In this document: one piece after another, positions 13,638-21,448 of the stretch
How the letters are laid out: each line of letters opens with the position of its first letter
Numbering within the stretch: the stretch's first letter is position 1
Assembly: GCA_019116405.1 (NCBI GenBank)
Contig: DXBS01000087.1
Span: 1-21,448 of the forward strand
Length of the DNA stretch: 21,448 nucleotides
Direction of reading: 5' to 3'
DNA from: Candidatus Gallimonas intestinigallinarum
GTDB taxonomy: Bacteria > Bacillota_A > Clostridia > Christensenellales > Borkfalkiaceae
Translations under genes and position numbers: made by a program
Notes under the pieces: model-generated
Told to the model about the DNA's origin: nothing
The model's input: the letters and a program-made list of their open reading frames with translations, nothing else
The model's database searches: none

Positions 13638-15800
13638 TCAAGAAAGATTGGAGGGATTTTCCTCTACATACACCAGCACATCCCGCCGCGTGACGGAAGC
13701 CGCCGCGTCGTAGATCTCTTCGAGCAGGGCATCCGAGGAAAGGCGCATGAGCACCTGATAGCGGTGCTTGCCCTGGATGCGGCGGATGGGCGCGTGCATG
13801 CGGTTGAAGAAGAGGAAGTCCTCACTGTGCGTCACATACAGCCGCTGCAGCTTTTCGTAGACCTCGCGCAAGGCTTCGAGCGCAAGTTTCTCTTCCGTGC
13901 CCGTGACCATGACTCGCACGATCTTGGCAAATGGCGGGAACATGAGCGCCGCGCGCATGTTGATCTCGTGATGATAGAACCCCTCGTAGTCGTACGCCGC
14001 CGCATAGCGCAGGATGGCGTTGTCGGGGTCGTACGTCTGCAAGATGACGTCCCCCTTCTCTCTCCCGCGCCCGCTCCTGCCCGCGACCTGCGTCACAAGC
14101 TGAAAGGTGCGTTCGTTGCTGCGATAGTCGGGAAAATGCAGACTCATGTCCGCATCGAGGATGCCCACGAGCGTCACAAGCGGAAAGTCGTGTCCCTTGG
14201 CGACCATCTGCGTGCCGACGAGGATGTCCGCTTTTCGCTGGGCAAACTGCTTTAAGATGCGGAAATGCCCCTCCTTCCCGCTCGTCGTATCGTTGTCCAT
14301 GCGCAGAATGCGCGCCTCGGGATAGAGCGATTGCAGATCGCGCACGACGCGCTGCGTGCCCGTCCCAGCGTAGTAGATATGGTGACCGCCGCAGACGGGG
14401 CAGGCGGTGAGCATTTTATATTTTGTGCCGCAGTAGTGGCATTTGAGGCAGTCCTCTTCGCTGTGATAGGTGAGCGAGACGTCGCAGTGCTCGCACTTGG
14501 CGACATACCCGCAATCACGGCATAACACGGTCTGCGAATAGCCGCGGCGGTTGAGAAACAGGATCGCCTGCTGCCCCTCTGCAAGGCAGGAGGAAAGCCG
14601 ATCGCGCAGCGCCGCCGAAAAGGGCGAGGCGTTCCCGCGCTTGACTTCCCGGCGCATGTCCACAATGTTGACGTCGGGCAGCGGGCGGGCGTTGATGCGA
14701 TCGGGCATTCTGACGAGCTCAAATTCGCCGTCCAATGCGCGCTTGTACGTCTCGACGGAGGGCGTCGCGCTGCCCAGGACCAGCTTGCAGCCGTTGTACT
14801 TCGCGCGTTGAAGCGCGATATCGAAGGTATTGTAGCGAGGCGCGCTCTCCGAGGAGTAGCTGCCGTCGTGCTCTTCGTCCAGCACGATGACGCCCACGTT
14901 CTCGACGGGCACAAAGACCGCCGAGCGCGCGCCGATCGCAATGCGGGCGCTGCCCTCCCGAAGGCGCTGCCACTCGTCGAAGCGCTCCCCCGCAGAGAGC
15001 CCGCTGTGCATGATGGCGGCAAGACTGCCAAACCGCGCGCGCAGCTGCGAGAGCATCTGCGGTGTTAAGGAAATTTCGGGCACCAAAAAGATCGCCGTCT
15101 GTCCGCGCTCCAGCGCGCGGGCGATGAGGGTGAGATAGACTTCCGTCTTGCCGCTGCCCGTCACGCCGTGCAGCAGCACGACCGACTTGTCCGTTCGCTC
15201 CACCGTCTCCACGGCGCGCGTCTGCGCAGGGGTGAGCGTGCGCGGCACGTTCTCGCCCGCGACCTCCTTATACGGATCGCGCAAAACGCGCCGCTTTTCG
15301 AGCGCGACGCCTCCCTTTTTGACGAGCGCGTTGACGGCGGCGCCGAACTGCTTTCTCAGTTCCGCTGCGTCCGCCTCGCCGTGCTCGCGCAGATAGGCAA
15401 GGCACGCCGCCTGCTGCGGTGCGTTTTTAGTGGGGACTTCTCCTAAAAAGCGCGCATAGGTGCGGTAGGTCTCGGCGACCTTGCCCGTGCGCATCTCGGC
15501 GGGCAGAAAGAGGCGCAGGGCGAGCGCCATGGGGACGCGGTAGCGCGCCGCAATGCCCTTGGCGAGCGCAAGGCACTCTTTATTGATCGCTGGCTTTGCG
15601 TCCTCGACGCGCAGGATGCGCTTGAGTTTCTCGGCGGGATAGTCGCTGCGCTCCTTTTCGCGTATGACAAAACCCGTCGCGACGCTCGCTCCGAAGGGCA
15701 CGGCGACGCGGGTACCGGGCGCGACGGGACCGTCGCTGACATACTCAAAAACTTTGTCGACCTCGCTGTGCGCGATATCGACGATCACCTCGCAGATCAT
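13638..15800 (-). CDS. priA: Primosomal protein N', replication restart helicase PriA
   Basis: PriA recognises abandoned forks and reloads the replicative helicase. The 720-residue protein has the N-terminal 3'-DNA-binding domain (ICEVIVDIAHSEVDKVFEYV), Walker A GVTGSGKT (212-219), the DEEH box (308-311) and GSATPS. The inserted zinc-binding region has Cys pairs at about 427/430, 436/439, 454/457 and 467/470 (CRDCGYVAKCEHC and following). VGTQMVAKGHDFPLV and QVAGRSGRG complete the C-terminal helicase motifs. The ATG at 15800 is preceded by GGGGAAG. In B. subtilis coaBC lies between rpoZ and priA; here there are only 60 bp with a small hairpin. Confidence 0.96.
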   Translation of the reverse strand: MICEVIVDIAHSEVDKVFEYVSDGPVAPGTRVAVPFGASVATGFVIREKERSDYPAEKLKRILRVEDAKPAINKECLALAKGIAARYRVPMALALRLFLPAEMRTGKVAETYRTYARFLGEVPTKNAPQQAACLAYLREHGEADAAELRKQFGAAVNALVKKGGVALEKRRVLRDPYKEVAGENVPRTLTPAQTRAVETVERTDKSVVLLHGVTGSGKTEVYLTLIARALERGQTAIFLVPEISLTPQMLSQLRARFGSLAAIMHSGLSAGERFDEWQRLREGSARIAIGARSAVFVPVENVGVIVLDEEHDGSYSSESAPRYNTFDIALQRAKYNGCKLVLGSATPSVETYKRALDGEFELVRMPDRINARPLPDVNIVDMRREVKRGNASPFSAALRDRLSSCLAEGQQAILFLNRRGYSQTVLCRDCGYVAKCEHCDVSLTYHSEEDCLKCHYCGTKYKMLTACPVCGGHHIYYAGTGTQRVVRDLQSLYPEARILRMDNDTTSGKEGHFRILKQFAQRKADILVGTQMVAKGHDFPLVTLVGILDADMSLHFPDYRSNERTFQLVTQVAGRSGRGREKGDVILQTYDPDNAILRYAAAYDYEGFYHHEINMRAALMFPPFAKIVRVMVTGTEEKLALEALREVYEKLQRLYVTHSEDFLFFNRMHAPIRRIQGKHRYQVLMRLSSDALLEEIYDAAASVTRRDVLVYVEENPSNLS

Positions 15801-15820
15801 ACTTCCCCGATGCAAAAGAA

Positions 15821-15834
15821 GCCCCTTGCGGGGC
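15821..15834 (-). terminator. Small hairpin between rpoZ and priA
   Basis: On the minus strand GCCCC-GCAA-GGGGC, with a GNRA-type GCAA loop, is followed by TTCTTTTGC. The stem is only 5 bp, so at most it is a weak attenuator or an mRNA processing site between rpoZ and priA. Confidence 0.3.
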
Positions 15835-15860
15835 ATTCCTGGTCATTTTTCCTGCTCGCC

Positions 15861-16082
15861 TCAGTCGCGGGCAATGGTCACCTTGCCGTTCATGATCTCC
15901 TGGCAGGCGAGGACGATCTCCTTCTGCTTGCCGGGAAGTTCCGTCACGCCCGTCGCCTGCATCTGCTCGATGATCTGGCGCGTGCGCTTTGCCACGACCA
16001 CGCACAGCTCATAGCGGCTGGCAGGATCCTCGGGCGTGCCCAGTTTACGGATGAGGGCGTCCATCGAAGGTTCATTGATCAT
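15861..16082 (-). CDS. rpoZ: DNA-directed RNA polymerase omega subunit
   Basis: Omega assists assembly of beta-prime into RNA polymerase. The 73-residue protein has the conserved order INEPSMDALI, then SRYELCVVVAKRTRQI, then a helix ending KEIVLACQEIMNGKV. The ATG at 16082 overlaps the gmk stop by 4 bp (ATGA). The gmk-rpoZ pair is conserved in most Bacillota. Confidence 0.93.
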   Translation of the reverse strand: MINEPSMDALIRKLGTPEDPASRYELCVVVAKRTRQIIEQMQATGVTELPGKQKEIVLACQEIMNGKVTIARD

Positions 16083-16645
16083 ACTGTCTTCTCCTTTTCC
16101 TTGCGGATGATTTGCAAAATTTCATTCTTGGTGCGCTGCAGGTCGTCATTGACGACGACGTAATCGTAGAGCGGCGCCTGTTCCAATTCGTACCTGACGC
16201 GGCGAAGGCGCGCGGCGCGCTCCTCCTCCGATTCCGACCCCCTGCCTGCGAGGCGCGCTTCCAAGGCCTCCTGCGAGGGCGGCGTCACCATGATGAGCGT
16301 CGTCTGCCTGGGCATGAGCCGCTTGGCATTGAGCGCGCCCACGACGTCGATCTCCAAGATGACCGAATGCGTTCTGAGCTGGCGCTCGACAAAGGAACGC
16401 GGCGTGCCGTAGTAGTTCCCGAAGTGCTCATCGTACTCCAGAAAGTCGTTCTCGGCAATGCGCGCACGGAATTCCTGCTGCGTGATAAAGTAATAGCTGA
16501 CGCCCTCTGTTTCCCCCTCGCGCGGCGCGCGGGTCGTGCAGGAGACGGATTTGACGAGGCTCTTATCCTCCTGAAGAAGCAGATCGACGAGCGTCCCCTT
16601 CCCCACGCCGGACGGCCCCGAAATGACGATCAGGACGTTTCTCAT
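16079..16645 (-). CDS. gmk: Guanylate kinase
   Basis: Gmk phosphorylates GMP to GDP. The 188 residues show the P-loop GPSGVGKG (10-17), the GMP-binding SCTTRAPREGETEGVSYYFI and FLEYDEHFGNYYGTP segments, and the lid region RGSESEEERAARL. The ATG at 16645 lies 3 bp after the yicC stop, with GGAG overlapping the end of yicC. It shares the yicC promoter; remA, which lies between these genes in B. subtilis, is absent. Confidence 0.97.
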   Translation of the reverse strand: MRNVLIVISGPSGVGKGTLVDLLLQEDKSLVKSVSCTTRAPREGETEGVSYYFITQQEFRARIAENDFLEYDEHFGNYYGTPRSFVERQLRTHSVILEIDVVGALNAKRLMPRQTTLIMVTPPSQEALEARLAGRGSESEEERAARLRRVRYELEQAPLYDYVVVNDDLQRTKNEILQIIRKEKEKTV

Positions 16646-16648
16646 GCG

Positions 16649-17521
16649 TTACTCCAAATTCTGTATCTGTTCGCGGACCTTTTCGATCTCGTTCTTCATC
16701 TGCAGGGCGTTTGCCGTGATCTCCTTGTCAGAGGATTTGCTGCAGATTGTATTGCACTCGCGGTTGAACTCCTGGACAAGGAAATCCAGTTTCCTGCCCA
16801 CCTGCGCGAGCGCGCAGATCTCGCGGAATGCCTTGATATGCGAGCGGAGACGGGTGAGTTCCTCATCGATGCTGCACTTGTCGGCAAAGACGGCGGCTTC
16901 CGTCAGGATACGCGCCTCGTCCACCTTGCCCGCAAGGTACTCTTCGATGCGCTCGGTGAGCTTTTTGCGATACTCCTCCGCGACGTGCGGCGCGCGGGCC
17001 GCGATCGCTTCGGTCAGGCGTTCAATGACCTGCATGCGCGAGAGCAGGTCCCCCTTCAGGCGCTCCCCCTCTTTTTCCCGCATATGAGAGAGCGAGGAGA
17101 ACGCCTCGTGCAATGCCCGCTCTAAGAGCTTCTCGAGCACTTCGTCCGCGGCGGACGGCTCCTCGGTGCGCACGACGTCGGGAAGGCGCAGATAAAAGGA
17201 GAGCGTCGTATCGTCCGCAACGCCGGGAAGCGCCGCTTTGAGCTGCTCGGCGGCCTGCTGATAGGCGCGCGCGACGGAGAGGTCGACATAGTAGGACTTT
17301 TCCTTCTCGCGCTTATCGGTATAGCTGATGAAGATATCGACGTGCCCGCGGGAGATGTGCTCCCTGGCGATGGCGCGGATGCGCTCCTCCTGTGCAAGGA
17401 AGATGCGCGGGCTCTTGATCGCAAGATCGAGATAGCGGTTATTGACGGACTTGACCTCTGCCGTCAGCTCCACGCCTTCCTCTGCGCAAACGCCCTTCCC
17501 GTATCCCGTCATGCTGAACAA
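16649..17521 (-). CDS. yicC: YicC/YloC family endoribonuclease
   Basis: YicC-family proteins are reported endoribonucleases; the physiological target is not evident from sequence. The 290 residues open with FSMTGYGKG and contain EVKSVNNRYLDLAIKSP, a GHVDIFISY strand, and the C-terminal DUF1732 signature: CSIDEELTRLRSHIKAF and GRKLDFLVQEFNRECNTICSKS. The TTG at 17521 is chosen as the start because GGAGGTGG lies about 6 nt upstream; the ATG at 17512 is too far from it. It is the first gene of the long operon, with a strong promoter 39 bp upstream. Confidence 0.93.
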   Translation of the reverse strand: MFSMTGYGKGVCAEEGVELTAEVKSVNNRYLDLAIKSPRIFLAQEERIRAIAREHISRGHVDIFISYTDKREKEKSYYVDLSVARAYQQAAEQLKAALPGVADDTTLSFYLRLPDVVRTEEPSAADEVLEKLLERALHEAFSSLSHMREKEGERLKGDLLSRMQVIERLTEAIAARAPHVAEEYRKKLTERIEEYLAGKVDEARILTEAAVFADKCSIDEELTRLRSHIKAFREICALAQVGRKLDFLVQEFNRECNTICSKSSDKEITANALQMKNEIEKVREQIQNLE

Positions 17522-17559
17522 AGCACGCCACCTCCGAACCGTATATTCGATACCTGATC

Positions 17560-17588
17560 ATTATACCACGCGGCGGCACATATTTCAA
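17560..17588 (-). promoter_or_regulatory. Sigma-A-type promoter of the yicC operon
   Basis: On the minus strand TTGAAA (17588-17583) and a perfect TATAAT (17565-17560) are separated by 17 bp, 39 bp before the yicC start. It is the best promoter in the window and probably drives yicC, gmk, rpoZ, priA and beyond. Confidence 0.85.
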
Positions 17589-17629
17589 GCACTTTTTGAG
17601 ATTTTTTCATGCAAGAACGCCATTGCACG

Positions 17630-17656
17630 AAAAAACCGCCCCGCAAGGCGGTCTTT
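17630..17656 (-). terminator. Rho-independent terminator of pcrA-ligA
   Basis: On the minus strand AAAAGACCGCC, a short TTGCGG loop, GGCGGT and TTTTTT lie 4 bp past the ligA stop. It separates pcrA-ligA from the yicC operon. Confidence 0.9.
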
Positions 17657-17660
17657 TCGC

Positions 17661-19607
<1,947 letters not shown>

Positions 19608-21448
19608 TTACTCCAAAACTTCCAGGGGCGCGAGCGCCGCCGCCAAGTCCTTATTGCCCGCCTGCTCGAACCGGACGGTCACGATGACGTTGCCGCCCGC
19701 GCCGCGCATCGCTGTGATGACGCCGTCGCCGAAGCGCGCGTGCCGCACCCTTGTGCCGACTGCAAACCTGGAAGTGTCCTTGCGCGGCTGGGTGGGCGCG
19801 GCGGTCTTGCCGGCGTTTCCGAAGCGCACGCCAGCGCTCGCAGCGGGACGGGAACCAGAGCCGAAGGTGGGCAGCTCCTGCGCGCCCTGCGTGCTGCGCG
19901 CGTTGTCCGAAGGCACGCTCTGCGCGGCGCGTCCGCCGTAGGAATTGTTTCCGTAGTAGGAGGCACCCATGCCTGAATAGGACGAACCATGTCCCGCGCC
20001 GTAGCCGGACGAATAGCCGCCTCTGCCCGCGCCGTAGCTCGTGCGCCCCGCGCCGTACGCGCCCGAATAGCGCGCACCGTAGCCGTAGCCGCTGAAGCGC
20101 TCCGACTCGGCGGGAATCTCCAGCTCATCCTCCAGTTCGCGGATAAAGCGGGAGCGCATGGTCGGCTCGCGGTGACCGTAGAGATAACGGCTCTTGGAGC
20201 GGGTGAGCCAGAGTTTTTCCTTTGCGCGGGTGATCGCGACGTACATGAGCCGCCGCTCCTCCTCCATGGAGGCGGGGTCGTCGTTGGCGCGCTTGGTTGG
20301 CATGATGTCCTCCTCCAGCCCGACGACGAACACGCATTTAAATTCCAGTCCCTTGACGGCGTGAATGGTCGCGATCGTGATATACTCGCTCTCGTCCATC
20401 TCGTCTGTGTCCGAATAGAGCGTGATCTGCTGTAAGTAATCGGAGAGCGACGCTTCGGGATTCATGCGCACGAACTCGTCCACCGAATTGAGAAATTCGT
20501 CGATGTTGGCGCGCTTGGTCACCGACTCATCCGAATTGTCCGCGTACTGCTCGCGCATGCCCGAGGTCTCCACCAGTTGATGCACGAAGTCGTCTACCGC
20601 CATGGTCTGCGCGTCGAGCACGATTTCCTTTAAGTACTTGCCGAAGGCGCGCAATTTTTCGCGCGTGCCGCCGTTGACGCCCAGCTTGTCGCAGTCGAGT
20701 ACCGCGTCGAAGAGCGGCACGTCCTCACGCTCGGCATAGTCAAAGAGCGTCTGCACCGTCTTTTCGCCGATGCCGCGGCGGGGCACATTGATGATGCGCG
20801 CGACTGCCTCGCTGTCAAAGGGGTTGCCCGCGACGCGCAGGTAGGCGAGAATGTCCTTGATCTCTTTGCGTTCGAAGAACTTGAAGCCGCCGAACACCTT
20901 GTAGGGAATGCCGTACTTGGTGAATTCCTGCTCGAAGGAGCGGGTCAGGGCGTTGATGCGCATGAGCACGGCGAAGTCGGAGGGCTTGTAGCCGCGGCGG
21001 CCGAGCTCCGCGATCTGACGGGCGACGTAGAGCGCCTCCCCCGCCTCCTCGTCTGCCTCGTAGTAGACGGGCTTGTCGCCTTCGGGATTGTCGGTGTGCA
21101 GCTGCTTGCCCTTGCGATGGGCGTTGTGTGCGATCGAGGCGTTTGCAAGGGACAAGATCGCCTTGGTCGAGCGGTAGTTCTGCTGCAATTTGTACACCTT
21201 GGCATTGGGGTAGACGCGCTCAAACCCTAAGATATTTTCGATCTTCGCGCCCCGCCAGCCGTAGATGGACTGATCGTCGTCGCCTACGACAAAGAGATTG
21301 CCGTGGACGGTCGCGAGGCACTTGACGATCTCAAACTGCACGGCATTGGTGTCCTGAAACTCGTCCACGTGGACATAGCGGAACCTGCCCGAGAGATACT
21401 CGCACGCCTCCTTGTCCTCCTTGAGAAGGGCGAGCGCCTCGGTGAGGA
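19608..21448 (-). CDS. pcrA: ATP-dependent DNA helicase PcrA/UvrD (5' end outside window)
   Basis: PcrA is a superfamily 1 3'-5' helicase that clears RecA filaments, serves excision repair and rolling-circle replication, and contacts RNA polymerase. About 613 codons are present; the frame stays open to the window edge, so the N-terminal Walker A part is missing. Visible motifs are II VDEFQDTN, III GDDDQSIYGWRGA, IV LQQNYRST, V IATIHAVKGLEFKCVFVVGLEE and VI EEERRLMYVAITRAKEKL. Between the helicase core and the C-terminal Tudor-like domain (FAVGTRVRHARFGDGVITAM) lies a Gly/Tyr/Ser-rich tract of about 56 residues (roughly 19929-20096), then a Pro/Ala/Ser linker. It forms an operon with ligA, as in many Bacillota. 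Confidence 0.95.
   Translation of the reverse strand, partial: LTEALALLKEDKEACEYLSGRFRYVHVDEFQDTNAVQFEIVKCLATVHGNLFVVGDDDQSIYGWRGAKIENILGFERVYPNAKVYKLQQNYRSTKAILSLANASIAHNAHRKGKQLHTDNPEGDKPVYYEADEEAGEALYVARQIAELGRRGYKPSDFAVLMRINALTRSFEQEFTKYGIPYKVFGGFKFFERKEIKDILAYLRVAGNPFDSEAVARIINVPRRGIGEKTVQTLFDYAEREDVPLFDAVLDCDKLGVNGGTREKLRAFGKYLKEIVLDAQTMAVDDFVHQLVETSGMREQYADNSDESVTKRANIDEFLNSVDEFVRMNPEASLSDYLQQITLYSDTDEMDESEYITIATIHAVKGLEFKCVFVVGLEEDIMPTKRANDDPASMEEERRLMYVAITRAKEKLWLTRSKSRYLYGHREPTMRSRFIRELEDELEIPAESERFSGYGYGARYSGAYGAGRTSYGAGRGGYSSGYGAGHGSSYSGMGASYYGNNSYGGRAAQSVPSDNARSTQGAQELPTFGSGSRPAASAGVRFGNAGKTAAPTQPRKDTSRFAVGTRVRHARFGDGVITAMRGAGGNVIVTVRFEQAGNKDLAAALAPLEVLE
19929..20096 (-). repeat. 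Low-complexity Gly/Tyr/Ser-rich coding tract in pcrA
   Basis: On the minus strand this part of pcrA encodes a run dominated by Gly, Tyr, Ser, Ala and Arg, for example GYGYGARYSGAYGAGRTSYG and, further on, YYGNNSYGG. The imperfect unit is (S/A)-Y-G-A-G-R-like. It is in frame with both flanking domains and is therefore part of the protein. Confidence 0.85.

Overview
The window looks like a chromosomal housekeeping region of a GC-rich member of the Bacillota, most likely class Clostridia. The reason is gene order. Read on the minus strand it runs pcrA-ligA, then yicC-gmk-rpoZ-priA-def-fmt-rsmB-rlmN-rpe-thiN-(spoVM)-dipeptidase, then rpmB on the opposite strand, then yloU-fakA(yloV)-recG. From yicC to recG this is the Bacillus subtilis yloC-recG order, including the inverted rpmB. 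Compared with B. subtilis the cluster lacks remA, coaBC, prpC-prkC-rsgA and sdaAB-sdaAA. A membrane-dipeptidase-like gene sits between thiN and rpmB. A more precise taxonomic call is not supported.

Layout. Positions 1-1110 hold a decayed large serine recombinase. It is followed by a 19-bp sequence (1111-1129) that exactly duplicates the 3' end of the tmRNA gene. The tmRNA (ssrA, 1315-1701, minus) has a sigma-A-like promoter, a terminator and an arginine-rich proteolysis tag, AVARRASARRVALAA. Next come an orphan Imm53-type immunity gene and an unrecognised small gene. From 2632 on the window is conserved core: RecG, the fatty-acid kinase FakA and its Asp23-like partner, divergent from rpmB (L28). 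A bidirectional terminator separates rpmB from the end of the long translation, DNA-replication and RNA-modification operon. That operon starts at a clear promoter upstream of yicC. ligA and the 5'-truncated pcrA form a separate unit ending in its own terminator.

How the genes work together. priA, recG, ligA and pcrA serve replication restart, recombination and repair. def, fmt, rsmB, rlmN, rpmB and ssrA serve translation. gmk, rpoZ and yicC serve nucleotide, transcription and RNA metabolism. thiN and rpe serve cofactor and pentose metabolism. Many neighbours overlap by 4 bp (ATGA/GTGA), which implies translational coupling.

Most notable observations. (i) A 24-codon GTG-start ORF lies between thiN and the dipeptidase gene, with 4-bp overlaps on both sides, exactly where spoVM sits in B. 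subtilis; it is probably a divergent SpoVM. (ii) The 3' end of rlmN carries a 50-bp perfect duplication separated by a 128-bp palindrome-rich insert, at the point where prpC-prkC-rsgA are missing. (iii) The tmRNA tag is Arg-rich and the ssrA 3' end looks like a used integration site. (iv) The linker before the C-terminal domain of PcrA is a Gly/Tyr/Ser-rich low-complexity tract. No gene-free stretch exceeds 300 bases; the longest (6729-6954, 9451-9718, 13402-13637) are described in the features.
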